Below are positions 1 through 9,100 of a DNA stretch of 64,000 nt, piece after piece. The notes under the pieces were generated by a model that was not told the origin of the DNA, searched no databases, and was given only the letters and a program-made list of their open reading frames with translations. This DNA comes from Buttiauxella sp049686335 (lineage in GTDB: Bacteria > Pseudomonadota > Gammaproteobacteria > Enterobacterales > Enterobacteriaceae): assembly GCF_049686335.1 (NCBI RefSeq), contig NZ_JBAVHX010000004.1:620001-684000 (forward strand), written 5' to 3'. The stretch's first letter is position 1. Each line of letters opens with the position of its first letter. The position numbers were made by a program, and so were the translations under genes.

Positions 1-2369
1 CGTACCAACTGTTAATGTCCTGCGGCAGCATGCGGTCCGCCGCCCGTCCCTGCAGATAAACCTTCTTCACGCGACCATGGTCGATAAAATCATTGACGTA
101 AGTGCTGCCAAGTCCGGCGGCAATGGTCTGGTTAATATCGGAAATACTGACGCCCAGCGACTGCGCTTTTTCCTGGTCAATTTCGAGCTTAAATTGCGGG
201 GTATCCTCCAGCCCATTTGGCCGGACACGCACCAGTAAATCCGGACGTTTGGCGATAGCCGCGAGCATCTGGTTTCGCGCCTGCGTCAGCGCTTTGTGAC
301 CCAAACTTGCCTGGTCGACTAATTCAAAGTCGAAGCCAGTTGCGGTGCCCAGTTCTGTAATCGCAGGCAGGTTAAAAGCGAAAACCATACCGTCGCGAAT
401 CTGGCTAAACGCGCGGGTGGCTCGTCCGACGATGGCGGTCACTTCATTCTCTTTACCCGGGCGTTTATCCCAGTCTTTCAGGCGCACAAACGCCAGACCG
501 TTGTTTTGCCCTTTGCCGCTGAAGCTAAACCCGTTCACGGTAAATACCGATTCAACGTTGGCGGACTCTTTCGTCAGATAGTAATCGGTAATCTGATCCA
601 TGATTTTCTCGGTTCTGGCCTGCGTCGCCCCGGCGGGTAACGTCACCATGGTGAGAAAAACACCCTGATCTTCTTCGGGCAAAAATGAGGTCGGTAAATG
701 AAGGAATAACGCGGCCATACCGGCAACGATCAGCACGTAAAGCACCATATAGCGCCCGGTGCGACGCAAAATTTGTTTCACGCTGTCCGTGTAATGATGG
801 GTACTTTGTTCGAAGCGGGCATTAAACCAACCGAATAAACCGGTCGTCTTACCATGGCTTCCTTTGGCAACGGGCTTGAGTAAGGTGGCGCATAACGCGG
901 GGGTTAAAATCAGCGCAACCAGCACCGAAAGCGCCATTGCCGAAACAATGGTGATGGAGAACTGGCGGTAGATAACACCGGTGGAACCGCCGAAAAATGC
1001 CATCGGAATAAATACCGCCGACAGCACCATCGCAATCCCCACCAGCGCGCCCTGAATTTGCCCCATCGATTTCTGCGTCGCTTCTTTCGGCCCTAGCCCC
1101 TCCTCTGCCATCACGCGTTCGACGTTTTCCACCACCACAATGGCGTCATCCACCAGCAAGCCTATCGCCAGCACCATACCGAACATGGTTAAGGTATTTA
1201 TCGAGTATCCAAAAGCGGCCAGGACCGAAAACGTCCCCAACAACACCACCGGCACGGCAATCGTAGGGATAAGCGTGGCGCGGAAGTTCTGCAAAAACAG
1301 ATACATCACCAGGAAAACCAGCACGATAGCTTCGAGCAGGGTTTTGAAGACTTCGCGAATAGAGATTTTAACGAACGGGGTGGTGTCGTAGGTGTAGACC
1401 ACACTCAAGCCGTGGGGGAAATAGGGTTGCAGGCGACCCATCTGTGTCTGCACCGCTTTTGCGGTATCCAGCGCATTCGCGCCAGTGGCCAATTTAATCC
1501 CTAAACCCGCTGCGGGTTTCCCGTTGTAGCGGGCGATGACGTTATAGTTTTCCCCACCCAGTTCGATGCGCGCGACATCGTGTAATTCAACTTTTGCGCC
1601 GTCAGATTTCACTTTCAATAAAATGTGGCCGAACTGTTCAGGGTCGCGCAGACGAGTCTGAGCAATAATAGAAGCATTCAGCTGCTGGCCAGCAATGGCA
1701 GGCGTACCGCCCAGTTGCCCGGCGGCGACCTGGGCGTTTTGGGTTTTAATCTGGTTAATCACATCCAGCGTGGTTAACTGGTATTTATTGAGCTTGTTTG
1801 GGTCAAGCCAGATGCGCATCGCATACTGCGCACCAAATAACTGAACGTCACCCACTCCCGCCGTTCGACTAATCGGATCTTTGATATTTGAGGAGATATA
1901 GTCGGCAATATCATCCTGGCTCATGCTGCCATCCTGAGAGATAAATCCGGCAACCATCAGGAAACTGCTGGAGGATTTTTTCACACTGATCCCCTGTTGC
2001 TGCACTTCTTGTGGCAACAGTGGCATCGCGAGCTGTAGTTTATTTTGCACCTGAACCTGAGCTATATCCGGATCGGTCCCTGACTTAAAGGTCAGTGTTA
2101 CGGACACGCTACCCGAAGCATCACTGGTGGATGACATGTACATCAGGTTATCCAGGCCGTTCATGTTCTGCTCGATGACCTGTGTCACCGTATCCTGAAC
2201 GGTACTGGCGTCAGCACCCGGGTATGTGGCGTTGATGGCAACCGCAGGCGGGGCAATTGTCGGATATTGCGCCACCGGTAAATTGATGATCGACAGCACT
2301 CCCGATAGCATCAAAATGATCGCCAACACCCAGGCAAATATGGGGCGCTCGATAAAAAACTTCGCCATC
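1..2369 (-). CDS. RND efflux pump inner-membrane subunit, AcrB/AcrF family (3' part missing)
   Basis: Inner-membrane proton/drug antiporter of the hydrophobe/amphiphile RND family, which exports drugs, dyes and detergents through a tripartite envelope channel. The reading frame gives about 789 of the usual 1030-1050 residues; the C-terminal part lies outside the window. The start MAKFFIERPIFAWVLAI is the family's first membrane helix, followed by the hallmark PVAQYPTIAPPAV, the porter segment QVQNKLQLAMPLLPQEVQQQ, and the proton-relay Asp pair in LVDDAIVVVENVERVM. A GGGA-type ribosome site precedes the ATG. It is nearly equally similar to AcrB and AcrF, so no symbol is given. No membrane-fusion adaptor gene lies between it and the divergent regulator, unlike acrAB and acrEF. 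Confidence 0.95.
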
Positions 2370-2445
2370 TGGAAATTTCCCTATTAAAGGTCTGACTCTG
2401 AATGGATATAGAGGCCGCAAGCTTACCAGAGGGTTTAGCGATTAA

Positions 2446-2467
2446 TTATTCATGCGTGTATGTATAA
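2446..2467. promoter_or_regulatory. Candidate TetR/AcrR-type operator
   Basis: A 22-bp imperfect palindrome (8 of 11 base pairs symmetrical) reading TTATTCATGC then GTGTATGTATAA. It lies between the divergent pump and TetR genes. Its TGTATGTA half resembles the known E. coli AcrR box, which contains TACATACA and TGTATGTA. The similarity and the position are seen; binding is inferred. Confidence 0.45.
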
Positions 2468-2605
2468 AGTCTCATTCGAAAACTGGACAGAGAAAATTTA
2501 AAAGCACACACTCTTTGGTGTTTTAATTAACGCAACAGACAATAGAAAAAGAATATTCAAACCTGTTAATTCTTGTAACTAATATTCACAAAGAGTTAAT
2601 CCATT

Positions 2606-3223
2606 ATGGCAAGAAAAACTAAAATTGAGGCGTTAAAAACGCGTCAGCATTTGATTGATGTCGCCATCACACTATTTGCTAAAAACGGCGTATCCGTCAC
2701 TACGCTTGCCGACATTGCTGATGCAGCAGGCATGACCCGTGGCGCGATATACTGGCACTTCGACAGTAAGGTTTCGTTGTTTAATGAAATCTGGAACATT
2801 CAGCCCTGCGTATCTCAGGAGATACGACGTAAAATAAAGGCACAAATTCAGGATGATGACTTAATTTTATTACGCGAACTCATGATAGAAACGTTGAGGT
2901 TTATTTCCACCGATCGCCGCCAACATGATTTATTACAAATTCTTTATCATAGCTGCGAATTCACTGGGGAAATGTACACAGAGCGAGAAATAAGAGAACG
3001 GTTTTGGTTTAATCGTGAAAGGATGAAGAAGTTATTACGCAGTTGTATTTCAAAAGGTCAAATACCTGTTAATACCAATATCGAACTGACGGTAACCATT
3101 ATTCACGGCTATTTCAGTGGGATCATCAAAAACTGGCTAATGCAGCCGGAAAATCTCAATCTTTACGAGCAAGCACCTGATGTGGTCGATAATCTGATTT
3201 TGATGCTGACAAAATCTGCGTGA
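2606..3223 (+). CDS. TetR/AcrR-family efflux repressor (AcrS/EnvR-like)
   Basis: DNA-binding repressor of 205 residues, likely controlling the divergent RND pump. The N-terminal HTH (about residues 10-55: KTRQHLIDVAITLF, TLADIADAAGMTRGAIYWHF) is typical of the AcrR group. The C-terminal ligand domain contains ILYHSCEF and an ending (YFSGIIKNWLM, LYEQAPDVVDN) that resembles AcrS/EnvR more than AcrR. The ATG at 2606 follows AAAGAG. The gene is AT-richer than the pump gene. It is followed by a REP cluster. Confidence 0.88.
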   Translation: MARKTKIEALKTRQHLIDVAITLFAKNGVSVTTLADIADAAGMTRGAIYWHFDSKVSLFNEIWNIQPCVSQEIRRKIKAQIQDDDLILLRELMIETLRFISTDRRQHDLLQILYHSCEFTGEMYTEREIRERFWFNRERMKKLLRSCISKGQIPVNTNIELTVTIIHGYFSGIIKNWLMQPENLNLYEQAPDVVDNLILMLTKSA

Positions 3224-3257
3224 ATGGGTGATGAATGTCGGATGTCGCGGGATTAAT

Positions 3258-3398
3258 GTCGGATGACGCTTCGCTTATCCGACCTACTTGTTTATGTATG
3301 TGGGGGGATAAATGTCGGATGACGCTGCGTTTATCCGACCTACTTTCTAGGTTTTGCAGGTTTTGTAGGGTGGATAAGCCGTAGGCGTCATCCACCAC
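3258..3398. repeat. REP (BIME) cluster, three units
   Basis: Two direct copies of the REP motif GTCGGATGACGCT...TTATCCGACCTAC (about 3258-3287 and 3313-3343), then a divergent inverted unit GTAGGGTGGATAAGCC...GTCATCCACC (about 3366-3398). It fills the gap between the convergent TetR gene and chbG. Such elements commonly act as 3' mRNA-stabilising hairpins. Confidence 0.85.
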
Positions 3399-3405
3399 AA
3401 AAAGA

Positions 3406-4167
3406 TTACAAATCTTTGAACGTTCCCAACCGATAACCACGTTCTGCTATCGCGTATTTAAGCGAAGCGGAAGTCAGGACATCCAGTTCCGCCAGGCGTG
3501 GATAGCAATACTTGCTGGCAAGAATGGTGTTATCAATAAACGAAGGATGACACATGACCTCTAACGATTGTTCGTCTCGCGCCATCGACCTTTCGAGAGT
3601 GTCGAGGAACAGCGATTCCGTAATTTGCTCGCCATAAAAGCCGCTATCAAAACCCTGGGTGGTTTTAACGTCATGTTGCTCAATCTCACCCGTTTTTGCC
3701 GCATCGTAATCAAAGCGCACCGGAATGCCTTTCGCCTTCGCGAATGCTTCAACAATCGGATAGATCTGCGGGATCATATGGACATGGTGATGGCTGTCGA
3801 TATGCGTTGGGGCACGGCCAAATAATTCGACGAATCTCGCAAACTGGCACGCCAGTTCGTGCTCAATTTCTGCCAGGGGTAATGCGTTTTCTTCAGCGCG
3901 TTGCCAAATCCATTTCCCCAATTCTCCCTGCTCATCCGTCAGCCCCGGCATCGCAGATAGCGGGCGCCCTAGCGTCAGCACAAAGTGCATACCCATCGCC
4001 AGACCTGGATGTTTAGCACTTAGCGCAACGGCATGTTCAATTCCCTGAGCGTTAACCATTGCGGTGGTCGATGTCACAACACCGTTGATGAAGGCATCGA
4101 TAATTCCGTAATTTTGCGCTTTGCAAAGCCCAAAATCGTCCGCGTTAACAATTAATAACTTATCCAT
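3406..4167 (-). CDS. chbG: Chitooligosaccharide monodeacetylase ChbG
   Basis: Cytoplasmic metal-dependent deacetylase of the YdjC family. It removes an acetyl group from chitobiose-6-phosphate or chitotriose-6-phosphate, a step needed both for ChbF cleavage and for inducer formation. The protein has 253 residues (about 250 in E. coli). Family motifs are visible: LLIVNADDFGL at the N-terminus (Asp-Asp metal site), GMHFVLT, and THIDSHHHVHM (His ligands). It is the last gene of the chb operon, 45 bp downstream of chbF. Confidence 0.95.
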   Translation of the reverse strand: MDKLLIVNADDFGLCKAQNYGIIDAFINGVVTSTTAMVNAQGIEHAVALSAKHPGLAMGMHFVLTLGRPLSAMPGLTDEQGELGKWIWQRAEENALPLAEIEHELACQFARFVELFGRAPTHIDSHHHVHMIPQIYPIVEAFAKAKGIPVRFDYDAAKTGEIEQHDVKTTQGFDSGFYGEQITESLFLDTLERSMARDEQSLEVMCHPSFIDNTILASKYCYPRLAELDVLTSASLKYAIAERGYRLGTFKDL

Positions 4168-4212
4168 TGTCGCCTCGCGAGGTTGCCTTCCCTTTGCAGG
4201 GAAGGCTTCCGG

Positions 4213-5556
4213 TTATTTAAGAGCAGCGATAGCCTGCGCAAAGTTCGGCAGATTTGCTTCGTGTGCGAGCAGCATGTCGCGGGCAATTTTCTCAGCATCT
4301 TTGTCTGAATGAATCAGCGGACTTAAGTTAAGCGCCAGCAGAACATCGTTAAAGTTACCGCTCAGAGCCGCTTCACTTGCCGCCACCTCAAAGCCTTTAA
4401 TGGTGTAAATCAGACCCAGCACTTTTTCGTCAAAGTGCGTAATGCGCGGAGTTGGCGTTGCGCCATCGCGACCGATAGTACAGGTCATCTCAACCGCCCA
4501 GTCTGCCGGAATATTATCTACATGACCATGATGCGGCACGTTAACGTAATGCTCGCTTTGCTTATCGTTGTAGATGTCGCTTATCACTTCACACGCCGCG
4601 TCAGAATAGTAAGCACCGCCACGCAGTTCCAGCTCTTTTGGTTTCACGTTCAGAGCGGGATCTTTGTAAAGCTCGAACAGTTGCTTCTCAACTTTCTGAA
4701 CAACCGTTGCACGAGCACCGCCTTTATAGAACTCGCCCATTTCGATAGCCAGCATCTCTTTTTGCTTGAAGTAGTACAGCAAGTAAGAGCATGGCAGCAG
4801 ACGCAGGGAACGAATCAGGCCTTCGCTAAATGGCAGATCAAAGATGTTTTTCACTGAATTCGCGGTCAGCGTACCGGAGGCCACGCCATCAAGCAGCTCG
4901 TCGAAACGAGAGGTTCCGTTAACAATGACATCTTTGATGAACACCATGTGGTTCAGGCCGAACAGGTCGATGTTCAGTTCATCAACAGGTGTCAGTTTCA
5001 GCACATCTTTGATGAACATTTTCATGCCCACGGGGATGTTGCACACGCCGATAAATTTCTTGAAATCCGTGTGGCGGTAAACCGCTTCGGTCACCATACC
5101 GGCTGGGTTGGTGAAGTTAATCACCCACGCTTCAGGGCAGATCTCTTTCACATCATTAATAATGTCGAAAATAACTGGAATGGTACGCAAGCCTTTAAAC
5201 AAACCGCCTGCGCCGTTGGTTTCCTGGCCTAAATAACCGTAACCGAGTGGGATGCGTTCATCAAGTTCACGGGCTTTCAGTTGGCCAACACGTAATTGCG
5301 TGGTGACAAAGTCGGCATCGACCAGCGCTTCGCGACGATTCAGGGTTTTGTACAACGCAATTGGCACACCGGCGCGCTCAATCATACGTAAGCAAAGATC
5401 GAAGATAATATCTTGCTTCTCTTTTCCAGCTTCAACATCAACCAGCCATAATTCAGTGATCGGCAATTCTTCGTAACGTTTAATAAAACCTTCGAGTAAT
5501 TCAGGGGTATAGCTACTACCACCACCGATTGTGACGACTTTCAATTTTTTACTCAT
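4213..5556 (-). CDS. chbF: 6-phospho-beta-glucosidase / monoacetylchitobiose-6-phosphate hydrolase ChbF
   Basis: Glycoside hydrolase family 4 enzyme that cleaves the phosphorylated, monodeacetylated disaccharide in the cytoplasm using NAD and a divalent metal. The protein has 447 residues (about 450 in E. coli). The Rossmann-type nucleotide site TIGGGSSYTPELLEGF is at residues 9-24. GH4 signatures NFTNPAG, VCNIPVG (metal Cys) and FGLNHMVF (His) follow in order. The ATG at 5556 follows GGAGTCCTC. The 104-bp gap to chbR is AT-rich and shows no clear terminator. Confidence 0.96.
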   Translation of the reverse strand: MSKKLKVVTIGGGSSYTPELLEGFIKRYEELPITELWLVDVEAGKEKQDIIFDLCLRMIERAGVPIALYKTLNRREALVDADFVTTQLRVGQLKARELDERIPLGYGYLGQETNGAGGLFKGLRTIPVIFDIINDVKEICPEAWVINFTNPAGMVTEAVYRHTDFKKFIGVCNIPVGMKMFIKDVLKLTPVDELNIDLFGLNHMVFIKDVIVNGTSRFDELLDGVASGTLTANSVKNIFDLPFSEGLIRSLRLLPCSYLLYYFKQKEMLAIEMGEFYKGGARATVVQKVEKQLFELYKDPALNVKPKELELRGGAYYSDAACEVISDIYNDKQSEHYVNVPHHGHVDNIPADWAVEMTCTIGRDGATPTPRITHFDEKVLGLIYTIKGFEVAASEAALSGNFNDVLLALNLSPLIHSDKDAEKIARDMLLAHEANLPNFAQAIAALK

Positions 5557-5660
5557 GAGGACTCCGCTAGTACTTTCGCTCGATATAATTGAGATCTATA
5601 GATGTATTATTGAGGATTATATTTAACCCTCACTAATATATTTACAGGATATTAAATTGA

Positions 5661-6497
5661 TTACTTAATGCTGTATAATTGCTTCCGATAATGCTGCGGC
5701 GTAAAAGAAGTTAACTTTTTAAAGTTTTTAATAAACATACTGGCACTGCTGTAACCGGACTCGAAAGCAATATCGGTGACAGAATAGTTGGTGATCTCCA
5801 GTTGTTTCTTGGCGAAATCAATTCTTATTTCATTGATAATTTGCATCGGCGTTTTGCCGTAATGGCGTTGTGTGGCGCGGGTTAAATACTCTTGCGACTT
5901 ACCGGACAACTCCACCATGTTGACTAATGCTTTATCACCAAACATTGATTTGCCATGCATCTGCTCAACGGTATTTTTCAGCCAGACGGGAATATCTCCC
6001 CCAGACTCTGATTCCTTATGATGGCGAAGACGATTCACAATGTAAAAAGTCACCATTTCAAGGAACTCACTAAACTCACCCTGACGGAAGTTTAATGATG
6101 CAGTCACAGATTCAATATAAGCCAGAAACTCATTCTTAATTTGATAAACCTGTGAAGCAATAAAACACGCTGGGAATAAAGGTAAATAATGCTGCTCAAA
6201 AAAAGCCTTGCTGATACCGACATTCAGGATCCGTGTTGCACCAAAATCATAAAAACTTTGATGGTAGGAACCGAGTGGAATGAAAACAAAACTCCCTCTT
6301 TCCAGCAGCACACGTTTACCGTTTATTTCCTGATAATAACGTCCTGTTAGCACCACCGTGAATTCATAATAATCATGTTGGTGTAGCCCGGAGACACTTT
6401 CAACTTTATTGTGGATGAACATGTGGAAATGTTGACCATCAAAAAGTTGACTCTCACGTGCGGTATTAATTTCCATACTGATTACCGGTGGCTGCAT
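5661..6497 (-). CDS. chbR: AraC-family regulator of the chb operon, ChbR
   Basis: Dual transcription factor that represses chb without inducer and activates it with the deacetylated chitobiose-6-phosphate. The protein has 278 residues: an N-terminal cupin sensing domain (LHQHDYYEFTVVLTGRY; GSFVFIPLGSYHQSF) and two C-terminal AraC helix-turn-helix motifs (SQEYLTRATQRHYG; VTDIAFESGYSSASMFIKNFKK). I chose the ATG at 6497, preceded by GGAG at 6-bp spacing, over an upstream TTG at 6509, because it matches E. coli ChbR length. It lies 13 bp after chbA. Confidence 0.95.
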   Translation of the reverse strand: MQPPVISMEINTARESQLFDGQHFHMFIHNKVESVSGLHQHDYYEFTVVLTGRYYQEINGKRVLLERGSFVFIPLGSYHQSFYDFGATRILNVGISKAFFEQHYLPLFPACFIASQVYQIKNEFLAYIESVTASLNFRQGEFSEFLEMVTFYIVNRLRHHKESESGGDIPVWLKNTVEQMHGKSMFGDKALVNMVELSGKSQEYLTRATQRHYGKTPMQIINEIRIDFAKKQLEITNYSVTDIAFESGYSSASMFIKNFKKLTSFTPQHYRKQLYSIK

Positions 6498-6510
6498 AAG
6501 GGACTCCAAC

Positions 6511-6858
6511 TTATTTTATTTTTTCGTGAAGCTCAATAAGTTCTGTGACCAACTCACGCGCCAGCATCGAGGTCATCAGGTGGTCCTGGGCATGAACCAG
6601 CACCAGACTCACTTTAGTTTTGCCTTCGCCCTGGTCACCTTCAATCAGTTTGGTTTGCACCAGGTGGGCTTCGTTCAGTGCTTCACGAGACTGCCCCATC
6701 AACTCCCAGGCTTTTTCAAAATCACCCGTTTTTGCGATTTTCAGTGCTGCGTACGCCAGGCTGCGCGCCTGACCTGAGTTGATGATTAAACCCATTACCA
6801 CTTCTTCAAGATCGTTAGTATCGACTTCGTTATCGACTACGTTTTCTAAATCAAACAT
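6511..6858 (-). CDS. chbA: PTS N,N'-diacetylchitobiose-specific EIIA component
   Basis: Soluble phosphotransferase of the lactose/cellobiose PTS family that passes phosphate from HPr to ChbB. The protein is 115 residues long, all helical, with LEEVVMGLIINSGQARS near the N-terminus and the phosphorylated His in VLVHAQDHLMTSM. The ATG at 6858 follows GGGAGAG and gives the family length; the frame extends upstream but without support. It is third in the operon, separated from chbC by a shortened ERIC element. Confidence 0.95.
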   Translation of the reverse strand: MFDLENVVDNEVDTNDLEEVVMGLIINSGQARSLAYAALKIAKTGDFEKAWELMGQSREALNEAHLVQTKLIEGDQGEGKTKVSLVLVHAQDHLMTSMLARELVTELIELHEKIK

Positions 6859-6922
6859 CAAATTCTCTCCCGGTAAATTTAAAGTGGTTGGGGACAGGGG
6901 GCCATCCCCAACCAAAACTGCT

Positions 6923-6983
6923 TCCCTTCATACTTCAAGCCGCATCTGCGTTGGCTTCCTGCAACTCGAATTATTTTAGGTAT
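6923..6983. repeat. Shortened ERIC/IRU element
   Basis: Holds both ends of the enterobacterial intergenic repeat (CCCTTCATACTTCAAG at one end, CTCGAATTATTTTAGGTAT at the other) joined by TGCGTTGGCTTCCTGC. The central part with CCTGGGGATT/AGTAAGTGACTGGGG is deleted, leaving about 61 bp instead of 127. It lies between chbC and chbA in the operon transcript. Confidence 0.8.
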
Positions 6984-6993
6984 GAACTTAAGA

Positions 6994-8352
6994 TTAGAAT
7001 TTCAGTGCGTTAGCAATATCTTCTTCACTTTCTTCTTCTTCAATAACCGCCTGCGCTTTGTTAGACAGGATAACGAACGGTATGTAGACACATGTCGCGA
7101 CACCGAGGTTAAACAGAGCCACTAACAACGCTGCGATACTGCCGTTACTGTTGAAGAAGGCGCCCAAACCGGTAGGCATGGTCCACGGCGCGAGGTTGGT
7201 GACCGGTGGAATAATGCCCAGAGAATAAGCCGCAAGCGTAATCGCTGCCAGAATCGGTTGAACCAGCACAAACGGGATAAACATAACCGGGTTCATGATG
7301 ATTGGCAGACCGAACAGGATGGGTTCGTTAATCTGGAAGATGCCTGATGGCAGTGCCAGTTTCGCCACCTGACGGTGATCTGCACGGCGGGACACCATGA
7401 AGATGGCGATAATCAGACCCAGTGTCGCACCTGAACCACCCAACAGGATGTAGGAGTCGAGCATTGGTTTCGCCCAGAAGTGGAACTGTTTGCCCGCATC
7501 AAGTGCCGCTTGCACTGAACCATACTGGTTATAAATAGCGATGTTTTCCAGCGCCCAAGGGGTCATGATGCCGTTGTCCAGCGCGGTCAGCGCCAGTGAA
7601 CCATGCACACCGAAGAACCACAGCAGGGAGTTGAAAATCACGTACGCCCAGCCCACTACCGCACCCATCGATGCCAGCGGCGTAGAGATGGAATCCATAA
7701 TGATCTGGTGGAAGTTGCTACCGTGATTGGCCAGCAACCAGGAAATAATCCCGAAAATAGACAGAATTAAAAAGCCTGGAATTAAGGCAGAGAAAGAACG
7801 TGATACCGACGTCGGTACACTGTCTGGCAAAGTAATAACCCAGTTGCGGCGGATAACAAATGTAAATAGCTCCGCGACCACCAGACCAATAACAATACCG
7901 GAAATAATATTCTGACCACCTAACCAATTAGCCCCTACCGCATAGGCTTCACCTACGCTATAGGGAGTAACAGTCATAAATGCCGCAACGGATAATAAAC
8001 CGGCAGCAAGTGGGTCAACTTTACGTTCCTCAGCAAGCGCCATACCAATGAAAAAAGGAGCCATTAGCGACATAATACCCAATGTGCCGTTATACACATT
8101 GCCGCCAATGGCTTTTAACCCATTAAGGGTTTCAATGGTCGAGGGATCTAAGCGAATACCTAAGGAATAGAAAAAGGAACCGGCGCCAAAACTCAGAAAG
8201 ACGTTATTGATTAATACGAACATGGCCCCGGCAAGGGTCAATGGCATTAATTTGATGAAACCATTTTTAATTGCGTTGACGTGCGGTTGCTTCCCAATTT
8301 TCACTGCGAAAGGAAGCAATATCTTCTCAAGTGAATCAATGACTTTACTCAT
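6994..8352 (-). CDS. chbC: PTS N,N'-diacetylchitobiose-specific EIIC permease
   Basis: Membrane channel of the chitobiose phosphotransferase system. It takes up the disaccharide while it is phosphorylated by ChbB. The protein has 452 residues and about ten hydrophobic segments, starting MSKVIDSLEKILLPFAVKIG. It contains the EIIC signatures GNVYNGTLGIMSLMAPFFIG and FQINEPILFGLPIIMNP (substrate loop). It ends in a glutamate-rich cytoplasmic tail. It is the second gene of the operon. Confidence 0.96.
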   Translation of the reverse strand: MSKVIDSLEKILLPFAVKIGKQPHVNAIKNGFIKLMPLTLAGAMFVLINNVFLSFGAGSFFYSLGIRLDPSTIETLNGLKAIGGNVYNGTLGIMSLMAPFFIGMALAEERKVDPLAAGLLSVAAFMTVTPYSVGEAYAVGANWLGGQNIISGIVIGLVVAELFTFVIRRNWVITLPDSVPTSVSRSFSALIPGFLILSIFGIISWLLANHGSNFHQIIMDSISTPLASMGAVVGWAYVIFNSLLWFFGVHGSLALTALDNGIMTPWALENIAIYNQYGSVQAALDAGKQFHFWAKPMLDSYILLGGSGATLGLIIAIFMVSRRADHRQVAKLALPSGIFQINEPILFGLPIIMNPVMFIPFVLVQPILAAITLAAYSLGIIPPVTNLAPWTMPTGLGAFFNSNGSIAALLVALFNLGVATCVYIPFVILSNKAQAVIEEEESEEDIANALKF

Positions 8353-8439
8353 TTGGAATTTCCTTTATTGCCGCAAGTGTCTTGCGGCCAGGTTGTGTAA
8401 GGTCGTTCTTTGACGGAAAAATAAAACAAAATAAAATCT

Positions 8440-8512
8440 ATATACCCAAATAATTCGAGTTGTAGGAAGGCGAGCGGCCAACGTATCTACAACTTGAAGT
8501 ATGACGGGTATA
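8440..8512. repeat. Shortened ERIC/IRU element
   Basis: About 73 bp with inverted ends TATACCCAAATAATTCGAG and CTTGAAGTATGACGGGTATA, which pair almost perfectly, around GGAAGGCGAGCGGCCAACG. The central ERIC core is missing. It occupies the chbB-chbC gap, the region where the sRNA ChiX pairs in E. coli, so it may alter intercistronic control. Confidence 0.8.
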
Positions 8513-8514
8513 AA

Positions 8515-8838
8515 TTAACTGTTTGCTGCTGCTTTCTTGATCGATGCGACGGCTGCTTTAAGCACGCCTAACCCATCAATTTTGCCGTACATGGCGGAAT
8601 CAATAACTTCAACTGTCTTACCCGGTAATACTTTTTGAATTTCTGGCAGCATATAAGCGATTTGTGGTCCCAGTAATACCAAATCTGCATCCTTGCCCTT
8701 TTCCGCCGCCAGAGTTTCAGGCCAGGCTTCAATCACAACCGGTACTTCATACTTCTCTGCCTGCGCCTTCATTTTCGATACGAGTAATGAAGTGGACATA
8801 CCGGCAGAACAAAATAGGTAGATACGTTTTTTAGTCAT
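8515..8838 (-). CDS. chbB: PTS N,N'-diacetylchitobiose-specific EIIB component
   Basis: Cytoplasmic EIIB of the lactose/cellobiose PTS family, 107 residues. The phosphorylated cysteine is Cys10 in IYLFCSAGMSTSLLVSKM, the family P-loop. It receives phosphate from ChbA and gives it to the sugar entering through ChbC. It is the first gene of the operon; its ATG at 8838 follows GAGG. Confidence 0.96.
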   Translation of the reverse strand: MTKKRIYLFCSAGMSTSLLVSKMKAQAEKYEVPVVIEAWPETLAAEKGKDADLVLLGPQIAYMLPEIQKVLPGKTVEVIDSAMYGKIDGLGVLKAAVASIKKAAANS

Positions 8839-8966
8839 ATTAGTTTCCTCACGTTGCTATAGCCTGCATGTCGGATGTCAACACAACCCACACCTGCAAA
8901 AGCGAATTTTTGGTCAGTTATGATTGTTTCTGGTTGGGAGAAGTATACGGCAACAATCTGGCGGGG

Positions 8967-8990
8967 AATAATTTTGCGGAGCTGATAATT
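8967..8990. promoter_or_regulatory. Candidate NagC-type operator upstream of chbB
   Basis: A loosely palindromic AT-flanked site (AATAATTTTG, then CGG, then AGCTGATAATT), about 130 bp upstream of chbB. NagC represses chb in E. coli and its sites have AATTT/AAATT arms around a short GC core. The match is partial. No convincing CRP site was found in this gap. Confidence 0.3.
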
Positions 8991-9050
8991 GTCTCTCCTT
9001 GACCATCCGTTTTGATACCCTTCACATTTTGGGTAAATAATTCGCGCAAA

Positions 9051-9078
9051 GAAAAAAGCCCAAACAGAGTTTGGGCTT
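9051..9078 (-). terminator. Rho-independent terminator of phoH
   Basis: An 8-9 bp stem AGCCCAAAC / GTTTGGGCT with a 3-base loop. On the minus strand it is followed by a run of six T. It lies 23 bp past the phoH stop. Confidence 0.9.
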
Positions 9079-9100
9079 TATGAATCTATCACACCAGGGT

